A stretch of 64,000 nucleotides of DNA from CAVUMR01 sp963742715 (GTDB lineage Bacteria; Actinomycetota; Actinomycetes; Mycobacteriales; Micromonosporaceae). This document shows, piece by piece, positions 27,075-35,911 of the stretch. The stretch covers positions 372,001 through 436,000 of the forward strand of contig CAVUMR010000002.1 of NCBI GenBank assembly GCA_963742715.1. The letters are read 5' to 3'. Made by a program: the position numbers and the translations under genes. Each line of letters begins with the position of its first letter. The stretch's first letter is position 1. Below the pieces are notes generated by a model. The model worked only from the letters and a program-made list of their open reading frames with translations. It made no database searches and was not told the DNA's origin.

Positions 27075-27108
27075 GTCGTTCTTGCCGACCCGGTGTCGAA
27101 GTAAGGAC

Positions 27109-28584
27109 TCAATCGGCTGGTGTGGGCGGTGGTCGTGGGTCGGCCCCTCCGGGAGTCTCCGGCTTCACGGTGTAGTGGTGTCCGTGGGGGCTGGTCCAGT
27201 GGAAGACGCCGGGCTGGGGCTGGACCAGTGTCCAGCCGCCTTCGTGTTTGGTGCGGTGGTGGGTCCGGCACAGGGCGCCGAGGTTGGCCGGGTGGGTGGG
27301 GCCGTCCTCGGTGTAGGCGATGGTGTGGTCCAGATCGGTGCGGGTGGCGCGTCGGCGGCAGCCGGGGAAGCGGCAGGTGCGGTCGCGGGCGCGGACGAAG
27401 GCGTCCATGCGGGCGGTGGGGCGGCGGGTGGTGCCGGCTCCGACGAGGTGTCCGTCGGTGTCGACGACGCGGTAGCGCCAGGTGACGTTGTGGTGCTCGT
27501 CGGCGAGGTCGCGGGTGATGTCGGCGGCGATGGGTCCCCATCCGGCCAGCTCACCGGGTTCGTCGGACAGCCCCATCAGGGTGGTCAGCGGAACCGTCAA
27601 CTCGATGACGCCTTTACGTGGGCCGGGCAGTGGCCCGGCGATGGTGGTGCCGTCGAGGAGGTCGAGCACGGTGTCGGCGCGTAGCTGGTCCATCGTGCGG
27701 GCGTCACCGCCACGGCGGGCGGCGTCGGCGATGGCGTCGACGCGTTCCATCGCGGCGGTGGCGCGGTGCGCGGGAAGCCCGAGGACGCTGATCGACACGG
27801 TGCCGTCGAAGTCCAGTCCGGCCAGCACCCGCCGCCGGGTGACTGCTTCGGCTTCGCGGATCCGCGCCGCGTCCGGGTCCACGGTCAACACGAGGCGTTG
27901 CAGTTTTGCCCGCAACTGGCCGGTGGTCAGCTGTGGCGCGTCGGGCAGCAGCTGGCCGCACACGGCGCGGGCCGCGCCGTGGGGTAGGGGGTCGGTTTCG
28001 CGGTCGAAGACCCGCGCTTTGGCCAGGTCGATCACGCCGGCCGTGAGGGCGGCGTGCACGGCGGGGATGCGACGGGTCAGCGACCAGGCCAGGCCGAGTT
28101 GGGTTTCGGCGGCTTGTCGGGTCCAGGTCAACGCCGCGGCTATCTCACAGGAGATGAACTCATCGGCTTCCCGCGGCGACGCGCCGGACAGGTCCGGTGC
28201 CGGTGGGCAGTCGGCGACCGCGACCAGATCCGCCAGCAGCCGGGCCTGCTCATGCGCGACCTGCCGGGCCTGCGCGCGGAGCACCAGCACCCGGTCATAC
28301 CCATTCAGAATCGACCGGTCGATGCCCGCCAACGCGGCACCCAGCGTCGGGCCAGGCGGCAGGTCCGCCAACGCCGCAGGCAGATGCGTGGCCGGGGAGT
28401 GAACCGCGGCCGGCACAGCGGCAGCGACCGACCCCGACTCCGGGGCAGCGGCCGGGTGCGTAGTCGTGGACTGACCCGCGACCGGCACAGCAGCAGCCGC
28501 GGAGGCGGGGGTGGAGCTAGCGGCAGGGGGCGGGCACGACGGAGCGGCAGCCGCTTCGGCTGGCGTCGTCCCCCGCTCGAACAT
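27109..28584 (-). CDS. DUF222 / HNH endonuclease domain protein (13E12 repeat family)
   Basis: 491 aa protein of the actinobacterial 13E12 (REP13E12-like) group. Residues 1-75 are an Ala/Pro/Ser-rich leader. The DUF222 helical region follows (ADEFISCEIAAAL, LAWSLTRRIPAVH). The HNH nuclease module is C-terminal: CRFPGCRRRAT, the DLDHTIAY core His and CRTHHRTKHEGGW, with four Cys ligands for structural zinc as usual for these proteins. The start is the ATG at 28584. In mycobacteria these occur in many copies and can act as phage or plasmid integration targets; their own role is unclear. Only one copy occurs here, next to the 43-bp direct repeat. Confidence 0.9.
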   Translation of the reverse strand: MFERGTTPAEAAAAPSCPPPAASSTPASAAAAVPVAGQSTTTHPAAAPESGSVAAAVPAAVHSPATHLPAALADLPPGPTLGAALAGIDRSILNGYDRVLVLRAQARQVAHEQARLLADLVAVADCPPAPDLSGASPREADEFISCEIAAALTWTRQAAETQLGLAWSLTRRIPAVHAALTAGVIDLAKARVFDRETDPLPHGAARAVCGQLLPDAPQLTTGQLRAKLQRLVLTVDPDAARIREAEAVTRRRVLAGLDFDGTVSISVLGLPAHRATAAMERVDAIADAARRGGDARTMDQLRADTVLDLLDGTTIAGPLPGPRKGVIELTVPLTTLMGLSDEPGELAGWGPIAADITRDLADEHHNVTWRYRVVDTDGHLVGAGTTRRPTARMDAFVRARDRTCRFPGCRRRATRTDLDHTIAYTEDGPTHPANLGALCRTHHRTKHEGGWTLVQPQPGVFHWTSPHGHHYTVKPETPGGADPRPPPTPAD

Positions 28585-29116
28585 GCACCGAACCTATGGG
28601 AGGGGTACGACACTTTCGCCCAGTCCGGACCGGATATCCACAAAGGACTTTTCAAGGATGAGGACACGGCCGAGCCTGCTGGTTCGGTGCGACTTTCGGG
28701 AATGACTGCTGGTGGGGAAGTCCAACCGGGGCACAGGGAAAGCCCGTCGCGGGGCGACGCCCAGGGGTTCTTGACGGCCGGGCTGGCGGGCGTCGAGCGG
28801 ACCAGCGAGACGCGGACCGGCACCGGGTGAGCTGGGCTGAGCACACCTACGCCAAGCCGACTGGCGCGCCGGACCGGGGCCGTGCGGACCGGGGCCGAGC
28901 GGACTGGACCGGGTGGGCTGGGCCGAGTGGGCCGAGTGGGCTGGGCCGAGTGGGCTGGGCCGAGTGGGCTGGGCCGAGTGGGCTGGGCCAAGTGGGCTGG
29001 GCCAAGTGGGCTGGGCCGAGCGGGCTGGGCCGAGCGGACTGGGCCGAGCGGCTGGCACCAGACGACCGGCGCAACACCGGACCGGGCCGTGGGGGGCGGG
29101 GCTGGAACTCCGGCCG
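28585..29116. other. Intergenic region with a long repeat array
   Basis: The promoter of the HNH gene is expected in 28585-28700. No credible gene is present: a minus-strand frame at 28594-29058 encodes only Pro/Ser/Gln repeats derived from the tandem array at 28913-29052. Confidence 0.6.
28913..29052. repeat. 14-bp tandem repeat, about ten copies
   Basis: Degenerate copies of GTGGGCTGGGCCGA with a 14-base period, e.g. starting points at 28941 and 28955. Variants with CAAG or CGAGC occur, so the array is older than the perfect ones elsewhere. It lies 65 bases beyond the 3' end of the minus-strand gene 29117-29926. Confidence 0.88.
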
Positions 29117-29926
29117 CTACCGGCCGATGCCGACTGCGATCAGGAGGGACGGGAAGAACAGCGCGACCACGGCGAACGCGGAGATCGCGAGAAGGGCACC
29201 TCGTACGGCCAGCGCCTCGAAGAGCCCACCCGCTTTGATCGCCAGCGGATCGAACATGCCGAACATGCGCCAACGGCGACCGGCGATCGGAAGCGGCCAG
29301 GCCAGCGGTACGCCGGCGCGGGTTATCCAGTCGCCGAACAGGTGTACCACCGCGCCGACCCCGACCGCCGCGCCCAGCATCGGGTAGCCCCGGTCGTCGG
29401 ACAGGTTGGCGAAGGCGTACCAGGCGGCTCCGGCGGACAGCACCGTGATGACCACCCAGCCGGCGCGTTCCGCCCATCCGTCGAACAGCCCGCGCAGCGC
29501 CAGTCCGATGGTGAAGAACAGCACTCCGAGTACGGCCCACCGGCCGAAGTGGGCACACAGCTCGGCGGTACCCCAGCCCAACAGCCCGCAGAACGGCAGC
29601 GTGTGGGTGAACGTACGGTGCCCGTTGCGGCGCTCGGGGTCCTTGCGGGTCTTGGTCAGGTAGTAGATGCCGAGGCTGACCTTCTCGACACACTCGGCGA
29701 TGAACAGCGAGACGATGCCGAACGTGTGAGCCACGGTCGCGCCGCCCCGGTTCGCCGTCACCTTCCCGGACATGTCGAGGTCCGGCAGCAACGCGCCGCC
29801 GGCGCACACCGCGGTGCCGACGGTGATGGCCAGCGGAGACTGCTCGTACCCCAGAAAATGGTCCAGCGCAAAGGATCCGGCCAACCAGACGGCGGCTCCG
29901 GACAGCGCGTGTGACGGGCCCATCAT
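29117..29926 (-). CDS. YdjM-like (DUF457) membrane-bound metal-dependent hydrolase
   Basis: Integral membrane protein of about 269 aa. MMGPSHALSGAAVWL at the N-terminus, DLDMSG near residue 55, GHRTFTHTL near 105 and HLFGDWITRAG near 205 are the conserved His/Asp motifs of the YdjM/DUF457 family, which resembles phospholipid phosphatases in topology. At least six hydrophobic segments are visible. Two starts compete: the ATG at 29926 (used) and an in-frame GTG at 29950; neither has a perfect ribosome site. The function of the family is not established. Flanked by a 14-bp tandem array beyond its 3' end. Confidence 0.85.
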   Translation of the reverse strand: MMGPSHALSGAAVWLAGSFALDHFLGYEQSPLAITVGTAVCAGGALLPDLDMSGKVTANRGGATVAHTFGIVSLFIAECVEKVSLGIYYLTKTRKDPERRNGHRTFTHTLPFCGLLGWGTAELCAHFGRWAVLGVLFFTIGLALRGLFDGWAERAGWVVITVLSAGAAWYAFANLSDDRGYPMLGAAVGVGAVVHLFGDWITRAGVPLAWPLPIAGRRWRMFGMFDPLAIKAGGLFEALAVRGALLAISAFAVVALFFPSLLIAVGIGR

Positions 29927-30038
29927 GATCGCGAAAGTACCTGCGGGCACCGACGTTTCCGATCAACGCGCCAGGCGTGTCGACAGTGACATCACGCGCA
30001 CCCACAGTCGCTTGACAGGAGCACCGAAAGAGACCCAG

Positions 30039-32507
30039 CTACTCCATTCGCAAGCCGTCCGGGCGGGCGGCGGCCCGTACGAACGGCAGCGCGGCGGCGG
30101 TCGCGAGTACACAGGCAATGATCGCGCTGGCCGCGATCGTGACGTACCCGGTCCACGGCAGCGCCGGCGGCGCGATCGCGGGAGTGGCGCTCAGTCGCAG
30201 GTACAACCACGAGCTACCGGCCGCGACCAGGACAGCGAGCCCGATGTTGAGCAGCAGCGGCAGTGCGGTCTGCAGCAGCACGCTGCGCCGCAGTACCGCG
30301 GCCGGGGTGCCCATCGCGACCAGCGCGGCATGGGCCCGGTGCCGCTCCCGCACCGCGTCCACCGTGGTCACCGTGAGGGACAGGCCGCCGGCCAGTACGA
30401 CCGCGACGATGGCGAGAAGTGCCGCGCGACCGTACCCGTCGGCTCCCGACCGGGCCAGCGCGACGGCTTCCTGTGGCGTGGTCGGCGGGTACGGCGTGAG
30501 CGCCGGGCCGAGGCTCGCGCGTACCGCCTCCAGGGTGGAGGGCGCGCCGTCGGTGGCTACCAGGAGGTACGGGAAGTCGGGCGCCGGTACGTCGGCGGGT
30601 ACCAGCGCCGGTGGCACCAGCAGGTCGCCGTGCAGGGCGAAGCCGTAGCTGCTGTCGGCCAGCGAGTCCGGCACCGTGACCGACGTGAGAACCGCCGGCA
30701 CGCGCAAGACCGGCGTCCGCACAGCCGGCGCCGGCATAGGAGCCGGCGTCTCCAATAGAGGGGCCAGCCGGCCGGCCGCGGCCACGGTGGCGGCGTCGAA
30801 GGTACCCGTGGACAGGTGCTGGATGGTCCCGGGCCGGCAGCCGGCCAGCGGTGCCCGCAGCACGGCGGCGAGCTGGCCGCAGTCGGCCACCACCGCGCGC
30901 ACCGGCTGGTCGCCGATCCGCGGCGGGTGGTCACCCAGGAATTCGGAGGCGAGAGACGTGCCCGGCGGGAGCAGCGACACGCTGCGGGCCGGCGCGATCG
31001 CACCCACCCCGGGCACGTCCCGCAGCGCGGCGACCACCGGGTCAAGGCGCGCGTCCGGGCCGAGCGTGACGACCATGGTGTCCGGCCGCAGCGCCGTGGC
31101 CAGCCGCTGGCTGTCCGTCGAGGGGGTCGGGGCCAGCACCGGGGCAAGCGCCAACGCCCAGCCGACGGCTACCACCACCAGCGCGGTGCCGGTGACCGCG
31201 CGGGCCGCGCCGGCCGGGTCGGCGAGCAACCGGCGCCCGGCGAGCTGACCGGTCAGCCCCGGCCCGACCCGGGTCAGCAGCAGTCCGGCCAGCCGGGACA
31301 GCGTGCCGGCGCCGAGCGCGATCCCGACCAGGCACAACGCCGCACCACCCAGCACCAGCACCCGACCGGACCAGGCGCCGCGCAGGACGGCGCTCCGGTC
31401 GACGTACCCCCCGAGCAGGAGCAGGAGTCCGGCGGCGAGCGGGATCAGGCGGGCCGCGCCGAGCCGCGGCGGTGCGGCCTGGCGGCGGACCGAGAGCGGC
31501 GCCGACACCGCCCGCCGGACGGCCAGCCCGCCGACGACCGCGGTCAGCACCGGGATCCCGACCAGCACCAGCAGCGCGGCCAGCGGGGGAGGAGCGATGT
31601 CGCCGGCGTACAGGCCGGCGCGGACCGGGATCACGGCGGCGGCCGGGGCCCGGAGTACCCCGAACAGCACCGCTCCCAGCACGGCGCCGCAGCCGCCGAC
31701 GACCGCGCCCTCGATGGCGCCGAACCGGCGTAGTTGCCCCGCGGTCGCGCCGACCAGGCGCATCGCGGCGGCGCGGCGCTCCCGGCTGGCCGCCGACAAC
31801 CGGGTCGAGGTGCCGATCAGCACCAGCAGCGGCACGATCAGGCCGACCGCGGCCAGGCTCGCCACGATCAGCAGCTCGTCGACCGGCCCGGATTCCTGCC
31901 GCGAGCCGGTGCCGTCCAGGTAGGCGCCCTGCGAGTCGAACAGGCCGCCGCTCGGCGTCGCGAAGCCCGGGTACAGCGGGCCGTCGAGCACCCCGGCCGG
32001 CACTCCGGCGACCGCGTACAGCTCGTCCGGTCCGAGCAGCCCGGCGTGGCCGACCGGGCCGACGACCGTGCCGGGCAGCCGGGGCGCCAACTCGGCGCGG
32101 TGTCCGGCCAGCGCACGCGACAGGGCGGGAGAAGCGAAAACCTCACCCGGTCCTGGTGTACGCGGCACGCCCGGCGGCGGCGGCACGCCCCGCCCGACCG
32201 TCTCGACCAGCAGCAGGTGTACCTCCTGCCCACGCCACAGGCCGACGGACAGCCGGGCGCGGATGCCGGTCGCGCTGGCCTGCCCGGCGTCGCCCGGCTG
32301 CCCGCGGACCTGGCCGGCATCGATCGCGACCCCGCGGGTGGCGGTCTTGCCGATCCGCTCGGCGGCTGCCGGTAGCGCGCCGGTCACGCCGAGCAGCAGC
32401 GCCACGCCGACCGCCACTCCGCCGACCATCAGCAGCAGCCGGAACCGGCCGTCCCGGCTGCCGCCGAAGGTCAGTCGCAGGCCGAAACCCAGCCCCGGGC
32501 CGGTCAC
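30039..32507 (-). CDS. FtsX/MacB-like ABC transporter permease
   Basis: Membrane permease, 822 aa, with about ten hydrophobic segments and two FtsX-type blocks. The first is near residues 210-340, with the coupling segment SRERRAAAMRLVGATAGQLR; the second is at the C-terminus with RHRAHAALVAMGTPAAVLRR. A large extracytoplasmic domain is inserted after the first membrane span (about 50-205), and another lies at 465-690. The GTG start overlaps the ATPase stop by four bases (GTGA). It is the last gene of the padR-ATPase-permease operon. Such transporters export lipids, peptides or drugs or act mechanically; the substrate is unknown. Confidence 0.9.
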   Translation of the reverse strand: MTGPGLGFGLRLTFGGSRDGRFRLLLMVGGVAVGVALLLGVTGALPAAAERIGKTATRGVAIDAGQVRGQPGDAGQASATGIRARLSVGLWRGQEVHLLLVETVGRGVPPPPGVPRTPGPGEVFASPALSRALAGHRAELAPRLPGTVVGPVGHAGLLGPDELYAVAGVPAGVLDGPLYPGFATPSGGLFDSQGAYLDGTGSRQESGPVDELLIVASLAAVGLIVPLLVLIGTSTRLSAASRERRAAAMRLVGATAGQLRRFGAIEGAVVGGCGAVLGAVLFGVLRAPAAAVIPVRAGLYAGDIAPPPLAALLVLVGIPVLTAVVGGLAVRRAVSAPLSVRRQAAPPRLGAARLIPLAAGLLLLLGGYVDRSAVLRGAWSGRVLVLGGAALCLVGIALGAGTLSRLAGLLLTRVGPGLTGQLAGRRLLADPAGAARAVTGTALVVVAVGWALALAPVLAPTPSTDSQRLATALRPDTMVVTLGPDARLDPVVAALRDVPGVGAIAPARSVSLLPPGTSLASEFLGDHPPRIGDQPVRAVVADCGQLAAVLRAPLAGCRPGTIQHLSTGTFDAATVAAAGRLAPLLETPAPMPAPAVRTPVLRVPAVLTSVTVPDSLADSSYGFALHGDLLVPPALVPADVPAPDFPYLLVATDGAPSTLEAVRASLGPALTPYPPTTPQEAVALARSGADGYGRAALLAIVAVVLAGGLSLTVTTVDAVRERHRAHAALVAMGTPAAVLRRSVLLQTALPLLLNIGLAVLVAAGSSWLYLRLSATPAIAPPALPWTGYVTIAASAIIACVLATAAALPFVRAAARPDGLRME

Positions 32508-33181
32508 GCCGGTACCTCCGCTGGGGCGGTCGCGCCGTCGCGCAGCACGAGCTCGCGGTCCGCGTACGCCGCGATCCGCGCCTCGTGGGTGACCAGCACG
32601 ACCGACGCTCCCTGTGCCCGCGCGGCTCCCATCAGCTCGTCCATCACCAGTTCGCCGTTGAAGCTGTCCAGCGCGCCGGTCGGCTCGTCCGCGAACACCA
32701 CCCGCGGCCCGGCGATCAGGGCCCGAGCCACAGCCACCCGCTGGCCCTGGCCGCCGGACAGCTCACCGGGGCGCTTGCCGGCCACGTCGGCCACGCCGAG
32801 CTTGTCCAGCCACTCCCGGGCGCGGGCCTCGGCCGGTCGCCGCCGGTTGCCGGCCAGCCGCAGCGGCAGCGCGACGTTCTCCACCGCGGTCAGGTCCGGT
32901 ACCAGCGAGCCGAACTGGAAGACGAAGCCGAAGTCGTCGCGGCGCAACCGGCTGCGCGCGTCGTCGGACCGGTTGTCCAGCCGCGACCCGCGGTACCAGA
33001 CCTCGCCGCGATCCGGCCGCAGGATGCCGGCCAGGCAGTGCAGCAGGGTCGACTTGCCCGAGCCGGACGGGCCGAGCAGAGCGAGAACCTCTCCCGGGTG
33101 TACCTGGACGGAAACCCCGGCCAGCGCCTGTGTCGGGCCGAACGCGAGACGCAGCCCGGTGGCGCGCAACAGTGCGGTCAC
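32504..33181 (-). CDS. ABC transporter ATP-binding protein (LolD/MacB type)
   Basis: 225 aa ATPase partnering the FtsX-like permease. Walker A is LGPSGSGKSTLLHCLAG, the signature LSGGQGQRVAVARAL, Walker B VVFADEPTGALDS, and the switch His is in VLVTHEARIAAYAD. The Q-loop appears as FVFQFGSLVPDLTAVENV. The start is the GTG at 33181, overlapping the PadR stop by four bases; the longer frame reaching 33568 belongs to the PadR gene in another frame. It belongs to a padR-ATPase-permease operon repeated in paralogous form at 58329-60972. Confidence 0.93.
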   Translation of the reverse strand: MTALLRATGLRLAFGPTQALAGVSVQVHPGEVLALLGPSGSGKSTLLHCLAGILRPDRGEVWYRGSRLDNRSDDARSRLRRDDFGFVFQFGSLVPDLTAVENVALPLRLAGNRRRPAEARAREWLDKLGVADVAGKRPGELSGGQGQRVAVARALIAGPRVVFADEPTGALDSFNGELVMDELMGAARAQGASVVLVTHEARIAAYADRELVLRDGATAPAEVPA

Positions 33182-33708
33182 GACTCCTCCCGCAGTTCGG
33201 TGCCGAGGTGGTCCAGCCGGGCGGCGGTGTGCTCGATCCAGCGCAGGTCGGCTTCCAGGTGGAACAGCGTGTAGTCGGCCGCGATCGCGGTGGCCACGCC
33301 GGCGCCGCGCTTGCGGGCGGTCAGCTCCCGCATCTCGCGCAGGTGCGCGGCGCGCTGGCCGTCCAGCACCCGCGCGGCCGGCCGGCCGGAGCGCAGTGCG
33401 AGCACGACCTTCGCGTACACGACCGACTGCAGGTACGGTGCCGGCCCCTCCGGCTCGGCGAGCCAGCGCTCCAGCCGGGTCACGCCGTCGCCGGTGAGCG
33501 CGTACCGGGTGCGGTCGGGTCCACCGACCCGCTCCACCGCGACCACCTCGATGTCGCCGTCGCGGCACAGCCGGCCGAGCGTGGCGTACACCTGGGCGGG
33601 CTTGACCGGTCGCTGCGTGCCGAACCGCGCGTCGTACTCCCGGCGCAGGTCATAGCCGTGCCGAGGCTCTGGTTCGAGCAGTCCGAGCAGGGTCTGGGCG
33701 AGTGCCAT
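33178..33708 (-). CDS. PadR-family transcriptional regulator
   Basis: 176 aa repressor. The winged helix fills residues 1-85 (LLGLLEPEPRHGYDLRREYD, then VKPAQVYATLGRLCRDG), and the C-terminal helical dimerisation domain covers about 95-170. The start is the ATG at 33708. Its promoter has TTGACA, 18 bases and TCTAGT, with an inverted repeat over the -10 region, so autoregulation is likely. It probably controls the downstream ATPase and permease in response to the transported compound. Confidence 0.92.
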   Translation of the reverse strand: MALAQTLLGLLEPEPRHGYDLRREYDARFGTQRPVKPAQVYATLGRLCRDGDIEVVAVERVGGPDRTRYALTGDGVTRLERWLAEPEGPAPYLQSVVYAKVVLALRSGRPAARVLDGQRAAHLREMRELTARKRGAGVATAIAADYTLFHLEADLRWIEHTAARLDHLGTELREES

Positions 33709-33715
33709 GAGGCGT

Positions 33716-33745
33716 ACTAGACACTGAGTTTCTAGTCTGTGTCAA
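33716..33745 (-). promoter_or_regulatory. Promoter and probable operator of the first padR operon
   Basis: On the minus strand: TTGACA (33745-33740), an 18-base spacer and TCTAGT (33721-33716). The inverted repeat ACTAGA (33716-33721) / TCTAGT (33731-33736) covers the -10 element and part of the spacer, a position suited to a repressor. This is inferred to be the PadR site. Confidence 0.6.
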
Positions 33746-33847
33746 GCAACCGCGCCCGCCGCTGGCGCTACGGTGTCGACGTTCGTGGTCCCGGCCCGGT
33801 GGCCTCGGCCGCGGACGCCCGCACCTCCGCGCTACGGAAGGCCGAAC

Positions 33848-34498
33848 ATGAAGGTCGTCATATTCGGTGCGAGCGGCATGGTCGGGCAGGGCGTACTGCG
33901 CGAGTGCCTGATCACCGAGGACGTCGAACAGGTGATCGCGGTCGGTCGCGGCGGCGCCGGGCAGGTACACCGCAAGCTGCGGGAGTTCCGGCTCGACGAC
34001 CTCACCGACCTGTCCTCGATCGAGGACCAGCTCGCCGGTGCCGACGCCTGCTTCTACTGCCTCGGTGTCACCTCCGCCGGCCGCGGCGAGGCCGAGTACA
34101 GCCGCATCACGTACGACTTCACCATGGCCGCCGCCACCACGCTGGCGCGACTGAACCCGGAGCTCACGTTCATCTACGTCTCCGGCGCCGGTACCGACTC
34201 GACCGAGAAGGGCCGGGTCATGTGGGCGCGGGTCAAAGGCCGTACCGAGAACGCGGTGCTCGCGCTGTTCCGCAACGGGTACGCCTTCCGGCCCGGCATC
34301 ATCCGGCCACTGCACGGGGCGCGGTCCAAGACGCGCGCGTACCGGGCCTTCTACACGGTCGCGACGCCGTTCTGGCCGCTGTTGCGGCGGGTGTTCGCGA
34401 AGTCGATGACGACCACCGAACGGATCGGCGAGCACATGCTCGAGATCGCCCGGCACGGCCACCCGAAGCGGGTCCTGGAGACCACCGACCTGACCTAG
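33848..34498 (+). CDS. NAD(P)-binding epimerase-like protein
   Basis: Rossmann-fold protein of the atypical SDR / NmrA-YbjT type, 216 aa. The dinucleotide motif is VIFGASGMVGQGVLREC at residues 4-20. FCYCLGVTSAG-like segment FYCLGVTSAGRGEAEY and FIYVSGAGTDSTEKGR are typical. The catalytic YxxxK is not obvious, as in many members. The ATG at 33848 follows GGAAGG at 33836-33841 by six bases. It ends tail-to-tail with the alcohol dehydrogenase, sharing four bases. Substrate unknown. Confidence 0.85.
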   Translation: MKVVIFGASGMVGQGVLRECLITEDVEQVIAVGRGGAGQVHRKLREFRLDDLTDLSSIEDQLAGADACFYCLGVTSAGRGEAEYSRITYDFTMAAATTLARLNPELTFIYVSGAGTDSTEKGRVMWARVKGRTENAVLALFRNGYAFRPGIIRPLHGARSKTRAYRAFYTVATPFWPLLRRVFAKSMTTTERIGEHMLEIARHGHPKRVLETTDLT

Positions 34499-35541
34499 GG
34501 CACGATCACCGCGCGACCGTCGAGCCGGCCGGACTCCATCGCGCGGTACGCGGTCAGCGCGTCACTGAGCGGGAACGTGGTGATCCGCGGGTCCACCAGC
34601 CCCCGGGCGCCCAGGTCGAGCACCTCCACCAGCTCCGACCGGGACCCCCAGTAGGTGCTCTGCACGCTCGTCTCGTACGGGATGGAAAAGAACGACATCG
34701 CCAGGGTGCCGCCGCCGATGCCGACCACGGTCAGGTCGCCGATGGTGCGCACCACCGCCGCGCCGAGCGCGAGGGTGGCGTCGCTGCCGACGCAGTCCAT
34801 CACCAGGTCGGCGCCGCGGCCGCCGGTGGCCCGACGGATCTCCTCGGTCGCGTTCCCGGCCGATTCGACCACCAGATCGGCACCGCAGTCCTCCGCCAGC
34901 CGCAGCGCCTCCGGCCGGGTGTCGACCGCGATCACCCGGGCCGCCGTCGTCGCCTTGAGGATCTGCACGCCGACATGTCCGAGCCCGCCGATGCCGATCA
35001 CGACCGCGTGCGTACCGGGCACCAGCTTCGGCCAGGACCGGCGGATCGCGTGGTACGGCGTGAGTCCGGCGTCGGTGAGCGGCGCGGCCCGTACCGGATC
35101 GAGCCCGTCCGGCAGCGGTACCAGGTGTCGCGCGTCCGGTACCAGCAGGTACTCGGCCATCCCGCCGTCGAGCCCGAGTCCACCACCGCCGCCCGGTACC
35201 GGTGCCCCGGCCAGGTTCTCGCAGTACGTGTCCATCCCGACGCGGCACCGTTCGCAGGTACCGCAGCCCCACGGCCCGTACACCGCGACCGGCTGGCCGA
35301 GCTCGGTACCGGTCACGCCGGCGCCGAGCGCGTGTACCCAGCCGGCGGTCTCGTGGCCGAGCGTGAACGGTGGCGACCAGGGAAGCGCGCCCTCGTCGAA
35401 GTCGCGCATCAGGTGCAGGTCGGAGTGGCAGGCGCCGGCGCCACCGACCTTGACCAGCACCTGCCCGGTACCGGGCTCGGGCGCGGGTACGTCGACGAGC
35501 GTCGGGTCGGACTTCCACGCCTGGAGTTGGAGAGCGCGCAC
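34495..35541 (-). CDS. Zinc-dependent alcohol dehydrogenase (MDR)
   Basis: Medium-chain zinc alcohol dehydrogenase, 348 aa. Catalytic zinc ligands are in GACHSDLHLM and GHETAGWVH. The four structural cysteines are in CGTCERCRVGMDTYC, so both zincs should be bound. The NAD(P) motif is VVIGIGGLGHVGVQ. The start is the GTG at 35541, with AGGGGTGA just upstream; an in-frame longer start at 35592 lacks such a site. It overlaps the NAD-binding gene at the 3' end by four bases. The substrate is unknown; the sequence resembles NAD-dependent aryl/primary alcohol dehydrogenases. Confidence 0.93.
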   Translation of the reverse strand: MRALQLQAWKSDPTLVDVPAPEPGTGQVLVKVGGAGACHSDLHLMRDFDEGALPWSPPFTLGHETAGWVHALGAGVTGTELGQPVAVYGPWGCGTCERCRVGMDTYCENLAGAPVPGGGGGLGLDGGMAEYLLVPDARHLVPLPDGLDPVRAAPLTDAGLTPYHAIRRSWPKLVPGTHAVVIGIGGLGHVGVQILKATTAARVIAVDTRPEALRLAEDCGADLVVESAGNATEEIRRATGGRGADLVMDCVGSDATLALGAAVVRTIGDLTVVGIGGGTLAMSFFSIPYETSVQSTYWGSRSELVEVLDLGARGLVDPRITTFPLSDALTAYRAMESGRLDGRAVIVP

Positions 35542-35911
35542 GATCTCACCCCTGCCGGTCACCGCCCCGGGCGCCCCCGCCGATCGCGCCATCTACCAGC
35601 ATCTTTCCTGAAATCACCGGCAGGTACGGAGGAAATCGGCAGGCTCCTCCCCGGCGTACCGGCTCTTGACCGCGAGACGTGACCGGGTGCCGGCCACCGC
35701 CCGAGAATCGAGCCCTCGACCTTTTCTATTTATCGACGGGGATGTTTGTCGAGTCGTTAGCGTGCGACTGACGGCCGTATCCGGTCAGGCCAGCCAGCCG
35801 GCGTCCAACGTCAGCGGCGAACAGCTCCAGCAAACGTCCGGAAAACGGATGTGGGTCAACGGACCCATGGGAAACGGTCAGTCGCCCGGTATACCGACAA
35901 AGGAGCCCGCC
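35542..35911. other. Divergent intergenic region
   Basis: This separates the alcohol dehydrogenase and the duplicated-domain protein. It includes an AT-richer patch at about 35718-35760 (TTTTCTATTTATCGAC), likely promoter territory, but no exact -35/-10 pair can be fixed. An AAAGGAG ribosome site precedes the next start. Confidence 0.4.

Noticed and set aside
28594..29058. A Pro/Ser/Gln repeat protein on the minus strand
   Set aside because: Its entire repetitive part is a translation of the 14-bp array; there is no ribosome site or domain.
31472..33274. A 600-codon Arg/Ala/Pro-rich plus-strand frame
   Set aside because: It lies antisense to the FtsX-like permease and the ABC ATPase, which have full motifs.
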